The position numbers and the translations under genes are program-made. A stretch of 64,000 nt of DNA from Pararhizobium gei. GTDB taxonomy: Bacteria > Pseudomonadota > Alphaproteobacteria > Rhizobiales > Rhizobiaceae. Numbering within the stretch: the stretch's first letter is position 1; each line of letters opens with the position of its first letter. Below, piece after piece: positions 55,861-63,835 of the stretch. The DNA is taken from the NCBI RefSeq assembly GCF_029223885.1, contig NZ_CP119409.1, positions 4,312,142 to 4,376,141 of the forward strand. The letters are read 5' to 3'. The notes beneath the pieces are model-generated. The model saw only the letters and a program-made list of their open reading frames with translations, had not been told where the DNA came from and made no database searches.

Positions 55861-56663
55861 CCCGCCGTATAGCCGCCATCGGCATAAAGGGTGTGGCCGG
55901 TGTAGAAATCGGACGCGCGGGAAGCGAGGAAAAGCAGCGGGCCTGCGAGATCGCCGGGTTCGCCCAGCCGGCCCTTGGGCACGCGCGCAAGGAAGCCCTT
56001 GCGAACGTCCTGCGCTTTTTCGGTGTCCTCGAACATCCATGCCGTCAACGGTGAGCGAAACACCGTCGGCGCTATGGCATTGACGGTAATACCGGTCGGA
56101 CCCCACTCGCAACCCAGAGCGCGGGTCATGCCATCGACGGCGGCCTTGGATGCGCAATAGGCGGAATATCCGGCCGGATGGCCCAGGAGCCCGCGTGCCG
56201 ACGACATGAAGACAACCTTGCCGCCATCGCCCTGCTCCAGCATGCGCCTGCCGACAGCCCGGGCGATCAGCCAGCTCTGCGTTACATTTGCGTCCATGAC
56301 ATCGAGGAACCGTTCGGGTGCCATCTCGGTGATCTTCGCCACGTCGTTCTTGCCGGATGCGACGACCAGGATGTCGATCCGCCCGAAATGCGCAATCGTA
56401 TCGGAGACGATGGCGTCGCACTCGATCTCCGTGCTCGGCCGGCGGTTGATCGGCAAAACATCGACGCCGTCCTCCCGGCAAGCTGCTTCAGTTTCAGCGA
56501 GCGCTTTCCGGTTTCCGGCGACAAGGGCAAGCCGTGCTCCGGCTCCGGCCAGTATGCGCGCAGCCAATGCTCCAAAGGCGCCCGATGCGCCGGTCACGAT
56601 CGCGATCTTGCCGCTGACGTCGAACAAGTTGAGGGGATGAAGAACTGCATTTTCCGCGATCAT
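55857..56663 (-). CDS. Short-chain dehydrogenase with unusual cofactor and NAG motifs
   Basis: The 268-residue SDR has an N-terminal ATIVTG-like IAIVTGASGAFG near residue 20 in place of the common GxxxGIG. It has VVASGKND where NNAG is expected, and the catalytic YCASK near 165, ending in ADGGYTAG. It is likely an NAD(P)-dependent alcohol dehydrogenase. It lies between the cupin gene (4-nt overlap) and the hydroxyacyl dehydrogenase gene (4-nt overlap), so its expression is coupled to both. The substrate is unknown. Confidence 0.82.
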   Translation of the reverse strand: MIAENAVLHPLNLFDVSGKIAIVTGASGAFGALAARILAGAGARLALVAGNRKALAETEAACREDGVDVLPINRRPSTEIECDAIVSDTIAHFGRIDILVVASGKNDVAKITEMAPERFLDVMDANVTQSWLIARAVGRRMLEQGDGGKVVFMSSARGLLGHPAGYSAYCASKAAVDGMTRALGCEWGPTGITVNAIAPTVFRSPLTAWMFEDTEKAQDVRKGFLARVPKGRLGEPGDLAGPLLFLASRASDFYTGHTLYADGGYTAG

Positions 56664-57010
56664 TGGGCGGCTCCTGCAGGATAAGGCATCACGACAAGCA
56701 TTTTGCAGGTGTGGTTCGACCGATTGACGATCTCACGAACTTCGCCCGGCCACACAGTGCAACTGTCCAACGCTTTCAGCAGGGTTTCTTTCCCACCCAC
56801 GATGACCGTCATTTCGCCCTCCAGCACCACGTATACCTTTTCGAACGGGGTGGAATCCGGTCCCGCGCCGCCACCGGGAAGAAACTGGGACAGCCCGACC
56901 CACTGGTTGCTGGGCCCTCCTTCTTCAAATCCCTGTAGCCTCAAGCCGTAGCAACCATGATGATTGGGCGCTTCATACGGCTGGGCTTCTTCAAACCGCT
57001 TGGTGAACAT
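56660..57010 (-). CDS. Small single-domain cupin protein
   Basis: The 116-residue protein has cupin motif 1-like PFEKVYVVLEGEMTVIVGGK near residue 55 and motif 2-like CTVWPGEVREIVNRSNHTCK near 82. The usual metal-binding histidine pair of motif 1 is reduced (FEKVYVVLEGE lacks HxH), so metal binding is doubtful. It could be a sensor, isomerase or lyase acting on the operon's ring-opened substrate. GGGGAG precedes the ATG. It lies between the cyclase-family gene and the SDR. Confidence 0.7.
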   Translation of the reverse strand: MFTKRFEEAQPYEAPNHHGCYGLRLQGFEEGGPSNQWVGLSQFLPGGGAGPDSTPFEKVYVVLEGEMTVIVGGKETLLKALDSCTVWPGEVREIVNRSNHTCKMLVVMPYPAGAAQ

Positions 57011-57051
57011 GTCCTCTCCCCGTTCAGGTCGTCGTATCCGGCCGCAACGCG

Positions 57052-57891
57052 TCAGAACGCGTCGCCCTTTTCGATACGGTAGGTCTGGCCCTTGTCGATC
57101 ATGGCGACCAACCGTATGATGCAGCCGTCACCGCGATCCCAGTTGATCGGGAAAAACGCGAAAGTGCAGCGCTTGCCCGTGACGGCGTCCAGATCGCCAC
57201 CGACATTCTCGATGCCGAGGATCCCCGCTTTGAAAATCTTCTGGTGCACGGGCTCCCATTCCGGAAATGCCGCCTTCCAATCCACACCACCCGACCATTC
57301 CTTATATTCGTCGGCCAAATGCGGCAGAAGCGGCCCGTTGCGCTGGGGTCCGATGGCCGTGGCAAGCGGATGATCGTTTGCCTGCGTATCGTGACCGACG
57401 ACCTTGACACCCTTCTCGATCATCCAGTCGGCGGCCGAAGGCACGAAACCCGGGCAATAGGCAAAGTAATCGCCGTCCTCATAAACCTTGTGCCAGCCGG
57501 TGTTGATGATCAGCACATCGCCCTTTCGGATCGTGTGACCGCAGGCAGCTTCCAGATCGTCATAAGTGATCGGTTCCCACTTTTTCTTGGGGAGGGACAC
57601 GACGATCCCCGAACCAAAGAAATGCGGTAGCGGCACCTCGTCGATAAACGGCGTCCCCTGCACCACATGGGCCGGTGCATCGATGTGGGTCGTCACATGC
57701 ATCGTCGTGGTGATCGTCTGCGACAGGACGCCGGACTTCGCCATGTAGTGCATCCGCTCGATCCTGACGTCCTTGAAATATGGCCAGTTCGGGCATTGAT
57801 AGCCGAAGCGATGGGACAGGTTGTAGAACTCGATCCCCATGGGGTTGTCGAGATTGTCCTGAAATTCAATCCCACGGATCGTAATGGACAT
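57052..57891 (-). CDS. Cyclase/kynurenine formamidase-like metal hydrolase (PF04199 type)
   Basis: The 279-residue protein has the family metal motif HVTTHIDAPAHV near residue 65, with HxDxPxH, then FGSGIVVSLPKKKWEPITYD and INTGWHKVYEDGDYFAYCPG near 140. Late in the sequence it has a GHDTQANDHPLA segment near 172. Members hydrolyse amide or lactone bonds (kynurenine formamidase, isatin hydrolase, cyclases). As the first gene of the operon it may open an imported cyclic or amide compound into the acid that the dehydrogenases and BKACE then process. AGGAGGAG fixes the start at 57891. Confidence 0.85.
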   Translation of the reverse strand: MSITIRGIEFQDNLDNPMGIEFYNLSHRFGYQCPNWPYFKDVRIERMHYMAKSGVLSQTITTTMHVTTHIDAPAHVVQGTPFIDEVPLPHFFGSGIVVSLPKKKWEPITYDDLEAACGHTIRKGDVLIINTGWHKVYEDGDYFAYCPGFVPSAADWMIEKGVKVVGHDTQANDHPLATAIGPQRNGPLLPHLADEYKEWSGGVDWKAAFPEWEPVHQKIFKAGILGIENVGGDLDAVTGKRCTFAFFPINWDRGDGCIIRLVAMIDKGQTYRIEKGDAF

Positions 57892-57976
57892 GCAAAGCTC
57901 CTCCTGCGCAGCGCGAGCGCTGTGTTGCACCTGAACCGGATTTTTGGCTGACTCCCCCCAGAGCGCCTGTACTTTA

Positions 57977-58007
57977 ATACGGTACATCTGTATCGTTTTT
58001 TCGTCAA
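57977..58007 (-). promoter_or_regulatory. Candidate promoter with overlapping inverted repeat for the BKACE operon
   Basis: On the minus strand a -35 TTGACG (58007-58002) is followed after 17 bp by TACCGT (57984-57979). An inverted repeat ATACGG-N5-CTGTAT at 57977-57993, with one mismatched pair per arm, covers the -10. This is a plausible IclR-type repression site. The -10 is weak, so an activator may be needed. Confidence 0.35.
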
Positions 58008-58069
58008 GAAGGATCTGTTCGGATTTTCGAGGTCGTGCAGACGCGCCCGACCTCGAATCCCGGCATCGT

Positions 58070-58200
58070 CCATCGGCGGCGGCGCCAGGAACGCGACAAT
58101 CACGGACAGGTGCGCATCAATCTCGCGGCAGAGTTCGACCACCCCATGAAGGTCGCGCTCTTCCTCGTCCAAGCGAACCACAGCAAGGGTAGATTTTCAT
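58070..58200 (-). pseudogene. Truncated, frameshifted universal stress protein (UspA-like) gene
   Basis: From an ATG at 58200 the reading frame is wrong after codon 2. Moving one base gives KSTLAVVRLDEEERDLHGVV, then ELCREIDAHLSVIVAFLAPP, the typical N-terminus of UspA-like proteins often encoded near fix oxidase genes. An extra A in the run AAAA at codon 2-3 explains the shift. Similarity ends around 58070, where the sequence runs into the upstream region of the cyclase operon; the rest of the gene is missing. An FNR/FixK box lies just upstream. Confidence 0.6.
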
Positions 58201-58230
58201 GGTGTTTTTCCGGGGTACAGGGCGATGGCC

Positions 58231-58244
58231 TTGATCTGCATCAA
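58231..58244. promoter_or_regulatory. FNR/FixK box next to the Usp remnant
   Basis: TTGATCTGCATCAA is a perfect TTGAT-N4-ATCAA anaerobox, 2 bp after the fixS stop. It would have driven the Usp-like gene leftward. Its centre is only about 38 bp from the remnant's ATG, so a start 41.5 bp downstream would fall at or inside the start codon. That suggests a small deletion or a different original start. Confidence 0.7.
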
Positions 58245-58246
58245 GG

Positions 58247-58384
58247 TCAATCGTCCACAAGCACACGCTCCGCCGCGCCGTCCATGTCTTCGTATTGACC
58301 CGAACGGAGCGCCCAGACGAAGGCTGCAAGCCCAAGTCCGCCCAGAATAAGGGCAACAGGCATCAAATAGAGGAGCGTTCCCAT
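58247..58384 (-). CDS. fixS: cbb3 oxidase assembly protein FixS/CcoS
   Basis: The 45-residue product MGTLLYLMPVALILGGLGLA... has one membrane helix followed by the FixS-type FVWALRSGQYEDMDGAAERV and an acidic end. FixS is needed to insert heme and copper into the cbb3 oxidase. Its ATG overlaps the fixI stop by 4 nt, so translation is coupled. It is the last gene of fixGHIS. Confidence 0.9.
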   Translation of the reverse strand: MGTLLYLMPVALILGGLGLAAFVWALRSGQYEDMDGAAERVLVDD

Positions 58385-60651
58385 CAGGCAGCTGCCACTT
58401 TACGGGTGGTCCACGGTCCTGGAGCATGACGCTTGAGCCAGCCGTCTCCCGCTGTCAGCCGCATCGCATTGGCGATCACCAGCAACGACGAGCCGGACAT
58501 GGCAATCGCGGCAATCAGCGGCGTGACATGGCCCATGATCGCGATCGGAACCGCAATGACGTTATAGGCGATCGCCAGGGTAAAGTTCTGTTTTACCAGC
58601 CGCTCCGCATGCCGGGCGACCGTCAGCGACAGCGGCACCGCCATCAGGCTGTCGCGCAGGAAAATGAAGTCGGCAGCGCTTCGTCCGATGTCGGCTGCAG
58701 ATGCCGGCGCCATGGAGACATGGGCGGCCATCATCGCCGGCGCATCGTTGATGCCGTCACCGACCATCAGCGCCCGTGTGCCGGAGGTTTTCAGGTGCTG
58801 CAGGCGGCTTACCTTGTCGGCAGGCAAGACGCCTGCACTGAAAGCCGGGATCGAGAGCAGGGAAGCAACCTTCTCCACCGCCGATTTCCGATCGCCGGAG
58901 AGGATTTCGAGCTGGATGTCCTTGCCGCGAAGGGCGGCGACTGCCTCGACGGCGTCTCTCCTCAGCTCGTCGAAAAAATCGAAGGATGCGAGCATCACTC
59001 CGTCCTTCGAAAGCACAGTGCCGATGGCGTGGCTGGTCTGCTCCGATGGTGTCATTGCCCAGGAGGCACGGCCAAGCCGCCACAGGCTTCCGCTGGCACG
59101 GCCCTTGACGCCCAGCCCCGGATGCTCCGTCACCTGTTCGAGCCTGATGGTATCTGGAACATGAGGATAGGCCTTGGCAATAGCACGGGAAAAGGGATGG
59201 CCGGATGCCCGCGCCAAGGCGACGGCCATGCGCATCTCGCTATCGTCCAGCAGGGATACCGACTGCAGGACCGGGCTGCCGGTGGTCAGGGTACCTGTCT
59301 TGTCGAAAATGACGGCGTCGATTTCGGCAAGCCGCTCCAACGCGCCGCCATCCTTCATCATGACCCCGTTCTCGAAAAGCCGTCGCGCGGCGACGACCTG
59401 GACGATGGGAACCGCAAGGCCAAGGGCGCAGGGGCAGGTGATGATGAGAACCGCGGTTGCCACGGTGATGGCGTGGTGCCAGTCACCGGTTGCAACCACC
59501 CATCCGATGAATGTCGCCAGGGCTGTAATGTGGACCACGGGCGAATACATCGCCGATGCACGGTCCGCCAGACGTCGGTAGGTCCCGCGTCCCTGCTCGG
59601 CCGCCTCCATCAATCCGACCATCTCGGAAAGGAACGAATCCTTGGCTGCCGCGGTGGCACGAACCACCAGAGGACCGGAAAGATTGTGGGTGCCCGCCAG
59701 AATATCCGTCCCCGGGGAAATGTGGCGCGTTGCGCTCTCGCCCGTCGCCAGCGAGCAATCGAGTTCGGACACGCCGTCGATGACGATTGCATTGACGGGA
59801 ATCCGATCCCCAGCCGAAATCAGAAGTTTCATGCCCGGTTCGATTTCACCAAGAGCGATATAGTCCCGGCTCCCATCCTCCCGAAGACGAACCGCGCCTC
59901 GAGGCGAAAGCCGGACGAGACCGCTGACGGCTGCGCGGGCCTTGTCCCGCATGACATGATCCAGCGTGCGCCCGATCAACAGGAAGAACAGCAACGAGAC
60001 AGAAGCATCGAAATAGGCGTGTTCGCCATGCGTGATGGTTTCGTAGAGGCTCGTGGAATAGGCGAGCGAAACGCCGATGGCGATCGGCACATCCATGTTC
60101 ATCCGGCCGTGGCGCAGGGCGTTCCAGGCCGACCGGAAATAGATGCGTCCGGCAAAGACGATGACCGGAATGGCGATAAGGGCCGATATCCAATGGAAGA
60201 GGTCGCGGGTCGCGCCCTCGGCCCCGGACCAGACCGACACCGAGAGCAGCATGATATTGCCCGTGGCGAAACCGGAAATCCCGACGGCGAGCAGCAGTTC
60301 GGACAAAGTCTTGTCCTTGCCGGACACGAACTCGTCCGTCAGATGCGCGGGGTAGCCCATGGAGTCCAGATGGGAGATGAACGCGGGTGCGTCGTCTCCC
60401 TTCCATTTGACCGTGACGCGCTTGGTCGAAAGATTGACGCGCGCCGCTATCACGCCCGGAAGCGAGGTCAGTCCGTTTTCAACGCTGCGCATGCAGGCGG
60501 CACAGTGCATCGAGGGAATGGAGAGATCGGTCTGGTAGGTACCGTCTCCCAGCTTCTTGGCTGCAAACAGGATTTCATCGGAGGATGGTCCCGCGTTTCT
60601 GGCAGATTCAATATCCACCGCCAGTCCGGCCGAGGTCGCGCAGCAGGTCAT
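58384..60651 (-). CDS. fixI: Copper-transporting P1B-ATPase FixI/CcoI
   Basis: The 755-residue P-type ATPase has an N-terminal HMA metal-binding domain with MHCAAC near residue 48. It has the ion-path motif CPCALGLA near 415, the phosphorylation site DKTGTLTTG near 460, HPFSRAI and GDGINDAP near 650, with eight predicted membrane helices. It exports copper across the inner membrane for assembly of the cbb3 oxidase. Its start lies inside the fixH end (4-nt overlap) and its end overlaps fixS. The large antisense frame on the other strand is not a gene. Confidence 0.95.
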   Translation of the reverse strand: MTCCATSAGLAVDIESARNAGPSSDEILFAAKKLGDGTYQTDLSIPSMHCAACMRSVENGLTSLPGVIAARVNLSTKRVTVKWKGDDAPAFISHLDSMGYPAHLTDEFVSGKDKTLSELLLAVGISGFATGNIMLLSVSVWSGAEGATRDLFHWISALIAIPVIVFAGRIYFRSAWNALRHGRMNMDVPIAIGVSLAYSTSLYETITHGEHAYFDASVSLLFFLLIGRTLDHVMRDKARAAVSGLVRLSPRGAVRLREDGSRDYIALGEIEPGMKLLISAGDRIPVNAIVIDGVSELDCSLATGESATRHISPGTDILAGTHNLSGPLVVRATAAAKDSFLSEMVGLMEAAEQGRGTYRRLADRASAMYSPVVHITALATFIGWVVATGDWHHAITVATAVLIITCPCALGLAVPIVQVVAARRLFENGVMMKDGGALERLAEIDAVIFDKTGTLTTGSPVLQSVSLLDDSEMRMAVALARASGHPFSRAIAKAYPHVPDTIRLEQVTEHPGLGVKGRASGSLWRLGRASWAMTPSEQTSHAIGTVLSKDGVMLASFDFFDELRRDAVEAVAALRGKDIQLEILSGDRKSAVEKVASLLSIPAFSAGVLPADKVSRLQHLKTSGTRALMVGDGINDAPAMMAAHVSMAPASAADIGRSAADFIFLRDSLMAVPLSLTVARHAERLVKQNFTLAIAYNVIAVPIAIMGHVTPLIAAIAMSGSSLLVIANAMRLTAGDGWLKRHAPGPWTTRKVAAA

Positions 60652-61142
60652 CGGAATTCTCCGTTGCGGATGGTGATCCTGCGCACGTCGCGGTAAGGTA
60701 CGGCGCGTCCGACGTCGCTGTCGATCTGGACGATCCAGGTTCCGTTGCGCGCGGCCTGCACCGCCTCGAAACTGCCGTCTTCAGCCCGCTTCAGAGGGAC
60801 GCTCCAATCGGCAGCTTCATAGGACGGATGGCGGAACTGGACTGAGACTGCCGTCGCCGCAACGATGCTGCCGTCCTTGTCGGTCAGCCGGTAACGGATT
60901 GTCCGTTTCACCACCTGGAACGTCGGTGTCCATCCGAGAGCGATCTGCTCCCTGCTTTGCTCCAGCTTTTCGTTGAACTCCTGGCTGGCGACATAGCTGT
61001 TCTTGACGACGAGCCCACCGAAGGAGGAGCCTGCAAGCCTTGCCATTCCCAGGTTGACGGCAATAATGACGCCGAAGAAGGCCAGCATGATCATCAGCAT
61101 GTGCCGTCCGGTGAACTCTCCGCTGCGCGCGTTCGTTTTCAC
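60648..61142 (-). CDS. fixH: cbb3 oxidase assembly protein FixH/CcoH
   Basis: The 164-residue protein has one N-terminal membrane helix (MLMIMLAFFGVIIAVNLGMA, residues 15-34) and a periplasmic domain. That domain contains the FixH-type VKNSYVASQEFNEKLEQSRE near residue 46 and LGWTPTF. FixH helps assemble the cbb3 oxidase together with FixG, FixI and FixS. It overlaps both fixG (4 nt) and fixI. Confidence 0.92.
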   Translation of the reverse strand: MKTNARSGEFTGRHMLMIMLAFFGVIIAVNLGMARLAGSSFGGLVVKNSYVASQEFNEKLEQSREQIALGWTPTFQVVKRTIRYRLTDKDGSIVAATAVSVQFRHPSYEAADWSVPLKRAEDGSFEAVQAARNGTWIVQIDSDVGRAVPYRDVRRITIRNGEFR

Positions 61143-62698
61143 TTCAGTTTCTCCGGTGCGTTGAAGGTGGCGGTATAATCAGCACGCTCGCCCGTGGCAG
61201 GATCCGTGGCGACGAACGAAAAGGAACGCGATGTACCAGACAGCACCTCCGGATCAGCGCGCACGAAGACCTTGATGGTCTTCAGCCTGTCCGGTTCGAG
61301 CACGACTTCCGTTTCAAGAACATTTGCGGTGTCATCCCCCGCCACTGTCATCGATGCGCCTTCAAAGCTCTCATCGAGTTTCAGAACAACGGTCCGCGGC
61401 TGCGGCACCATGTTGAGCAGCTTGACGGTGTAGCCGTTTCGAATAGCGCCATCCGACAACAGAACGAACTGGGGATTGCGATCGTGGAGGACGTTGAGTT
61501 CGAGACGATCCCGTGTCGCGAGCGCAAACGCAATCGACACACCGATGGCACTCCACGCCCCGAAATAGATGAAGGTGCGCGGCCGCAACAGTTTCCGGAT
61601 ATGGAAATGCGCCAGCTTGTCGGAAAACGTCCCATCCGGCTTGCGGACGCGTTCGGGCGTGATGGAACAGCTTCCCGATCGGGTCGCAATCGCCATATTG
61701 GCATCATAGTCGTTCAGCGTCGAATAGCTGATAAGACCGCGCTCCTTGCCGAGCCGACCCATGACATCGTCGCAGGCATCGATACAGAGCGCGCAGGTGA
61801 TACATTCGAGCTGCTGGCCGTCGCGAATGTCGATACCCATCGGACAGACGGCGACGCAGGCGTTGCAATCGACGCAATCGCCGACGCTCGCGCCAGCAGC
61901 AGCGGCTTTCTTGGTATGCCGCGACCGGGGCTCGCCACGCCAGTCATTATAGGTGACGGTGAGCGAGGTTTCGTCGAGCATCGCGGCCTGGATGCGTGGC
62001 CAGGGGCACATATAGGTGCAGACCTGCTCGCGCATCAGCCCGCCGAACGTATAGGTCGTGGCCGTCAGCACCGCGACGGTGGCGTAAGCGATGAAGGCTG
62101 CGTTCCCGGTCACGAAATCCACGGCAAGCGTCGGTGCATCGGCGAAGTAGAAGATCCAGGCGCCGCCTGTCAGAACCGCGACGACGAGCCAGGACAGATG
62201 CTTGATGACGCGGATGCGCAGTTTGGTGAAGGACCAGGGCGCGGCGTCGAGCTTCATGCGCGCATTGCGGTCGCCTTCGAAAAAACGCTCGATGACCAGG
62301 AAGAGATCGACCCAGACGGTCTGCGGACAGGTATAGCCGCACCACGCTCTTCCAACGGTCGAAGTCACGAGAAACAGGCCGATGCCCGCCATCACCAGCA
62401 GACCCGCAACGTAGATGAATTCCTGCGGCCAGATTTCGATGAAAAAGAAATAGAACCGGCGGTTGGCCATGTCGATCAGGACGGCCTGATCCGGCGCAAA
62501 AGGACCGCGATCCCAGCGGATCCACGGCACCAGATAATAGATACCCAGCGTGATCGCCATGACGATCCACTTGAACCGGCGGAAGGATCCGGACGCCCGC
62601 TTCGGAAAGATTTTCTTCCGGCGCGCGTAAAGCGGCTGCCGGTTGGCGGCCGAATTGGTCGCAACGGCATCCAGCCTTGTTATATCCTGATCCTGCAT
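61139..62698 (-). CDS. fixG: Membrane iron-sulfur protein FixG/CcoG
   Basis: The 519-residue protein has five or so membrane helices with cysteine motifs GYTCPQTVW and CTYMCPWPRIQ. It has two 4Fe-4S ferredoxin motifs, CVDCNACVAVCP near residue 265 and CITCALCIDAC near 285, and a C-terminal periplasmic Ig-like domain. It is thought to reduce copper for cbb3 oxidase assembly. The start at 62698 follows GAAAGG and leaves room for transcription from the FNR box at 62788-62801; an earlier ATG at 62764 would precede the predicted transcription start. Confidence 0.93.
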   Translation of the reverse strand: MQDQDITRLDAVATNSAANRQPLYARRKKIFPKRASGSFRRFKWIVMAITLGIYYLVPWIRWDRGPFAPDQAVLIDMANRRFYFFFIEIWPQEFIYVAGLLVMAGIGLFLVTSTVGRAWCGYTCPQTVWVDLFLVIERFFEGDRNARMKLDAAPWSFTKLRIRVIKHLSWLVVAVLTGGAWIFYFADAPTLAVDFVTGNAAFIAYATVAVLTATTYTFGGLMREQVCTYMCPWPRIQAAMLDETSLTVTYNDWRGEPRSRHTKKAAAAGASVGDCVDCNACVAVCPMGIDIRDGQQLECITCALCIDACDDVMGRLGKERGLISYSTLNDYDANMAIATRSGSCSITPERVRKPDGTFSDKLAHFHIRKLLRPRTFIYFGAWSAIGVSIAFALATRDRLELNVLHDRNPQFVLLSDGAIRNGYTVKLLNMVPQPRTVVLKLDESFEGASMTVAGDDTANVLETEVVLEPDRLKTIKVFVRADPEVLSGTSRSFSFVATDPATGERADYTATFNAPEKLK

Positions 62699-62787
62699 GA
62701 CGCGCCAACCTTTCGTCAAACTCTCGCCAGGCGCAAAACGGAAACGGCCGGCACGATCACTCATGCCAGCCGTATCGAGGTTTGATC

Positions 62788-62801
62788 TTGATCGAGATCA
62801 A
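62788..62801. promoter_or_regulatory. FNR/FixK box of fixGHIS
   Basis: TTGATCGAGATCAA is a perfect TTGAT-N4-ATCAA anaerobox in the gap between the fixP stop and fixG. A start 41.5 bp from its centre falls near 62753, giving a leader of about 55 nt before the fixG ATG at 62698. A second, imperfect half-overlapping copy (TTGAT-CTTG-ATCGA) begins six bases earlier, at 62782. Confidence 0.8.
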
Positions 62802-62806
62802 GAAAA

Positions 62807-63673
62807 CTACTTTTCGCCCCCTCCAAGGGCGTGAACGAAGGCCGCGAGCTCTTTGATGGCGGTGTCTCCGAGACGGGCATTCCAGGCCGGCATCGCACCC
62901 ATGCGCGGTGCACGAACCTGCGCTGCGATCGCCGCCTCGTCCGCGCCGTAGAGGGCAATCGCATCAGTCAGGTTCGGCGCTCCCAGTTCCTTGTTGCCCT
63001 TGGCATTGTCGCCATGGCAGGCAGCGCAGTTTTCCGCGAACACCGTTTTGCCCGGCTCGATGAGAGATCCATTCTTGACCGGTTGCGAGAGGCTGACGAC
63101 GAAGGCACTCACCTGTGCGATCTGGGCACTGTCGAGCACCTCGGCGAAGGCCGGCATCAGGGAATCATGTGTCTGGTCGTCCTTCGCAAAGCGAATGCCA
63201 TGGGCGATCGTCTGCTGGATCTGATCCGGCTTTCCGCCCCAGAGCCAGTCATCATCGTTGAGGTTTGGAAAGCCCGGCGAGCCCGCAGCGCCGGAACCGT
63301 GACACTGGACGCAGTTCACCTTGAACGACGCCCCGCCGGCCGCGACAGCGATGCTGCGGAGCTGATCGTCCGCGAGAATGGCCTCGACCGACTTGTCCCT
63401 GATGGCCGCCCTGTAGGTACCCAAAGCATCATCGGCAGCCGAAAGCTCCTTGCGGACCTCCTCCCGGCTCGAATAGCCGAGTACGCCTTGCGTGGCGGAT
63501 GTCAGCAGCGGCCAGGCCGGATAGGCGATGGCATAGCCAAGCGCCCAGACGATGGTTGCGTAGAACGTCCAGACCCACCAGCGCGGCATGGGATTGTCAA
63601 GTTCGCGGATGCCGTCCCATTCGTGACCGGTGGTCGATACGCCGGAGATTTCGTCGATGTGTTTCTCGCTCAT
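62807..63673 (-). CDS. fixP: cbb3 cytochrome c oxidase diheme subunit FixP/CcoP
   Basis: The 288-residue protein has an N-terminal membrane anchor (WWVWTFYATIVWALGYAIAY, residues 32-51) and two cytochrome c domains with CVQCH near 121 and CAACH near 217. Methionine ligands are likely in the SLMPAF and GAMPAW segments. It carries electrons to the oxidase core. The start directly follows the fixQ stop. Confidence 0.95.
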   Translation of the reverse strand: MSEKHIDEISGVSTTGHEWDGIRELDNPMPRWWVWTFYATIVWALGYAIAYPAWPLLTSATQGVLGYSSREEVRKELSAADDALGTYRAAIRDKSVEAILADDQLRSIAVAAGGASFKVNCVQCHGSGAAGSPGFPNLNDDDWLWGGKPDQIQQTIAHGIRFAKDDQTHDSLMPAFAEVLDSAQIAQVSAFVVSLSQPVKNGSLIEPGKTVFAENCAACHGDNAKGNKELGAPNLTDAIALYGADEAAIAAQVRAPRMGAMPAWNARLGDTAIKELAAFVHALGGGEK

Positions 63674-63674
63674 G

Positions 63675-63824
63675 TCAGTCGTCCTTCAGGGGGATGCGGG
63701 CAGCATCCTGGCTGAGTTCCTTGCTTCCCGGGCGAAAGGCAAAAGCGGAGGCGGCGACGAAGAAGGCCAGCATGGCAAGAAGCCCCCAGCTATCGGCGAA
63801 TGTTCGCATGATATGATAGTCCAT
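63675..63824 (-). CDS. fixQ: cbb3 oxidase small subunit FixQ/CcoQ
   Basis: The 49-residue product MDYHIMRTFADSWGLLAMLA... has one membrane helix followed by FRPGSKELSQDAARIPLKDD, the usual FixQ layout. It stabilises the oxidase complex. An AAGGAGAGAG site precedes the ATG, and the gene ends 1 bp before the fixP start. Confidence 0.92.
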   Translation of the reverse strand: MDYHIMRTFADSWGLLAMLAFFVAASAFAFRPGSKELSQDAARIPLKDD

Positions 63825-63835
63825 GGTCTCTCTCC

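Noticed and set aside
57693..58181. 162-codon minus-strand frame joining the Usp-like segment to sequence inside the cyclase gene
   Set aside because: The second half is out of frame with the cyclase and lacks similarity, so a fusion protein is not supported; only the first part carries Usp similarity.
58426..60696. 756-codon plus-strand frame opposite fixI
   Set aside because: It is the antisense shadow of a well-supported copper ATPase gene, with low-complexity Arg/Asp/His-rich translation and no motifs.
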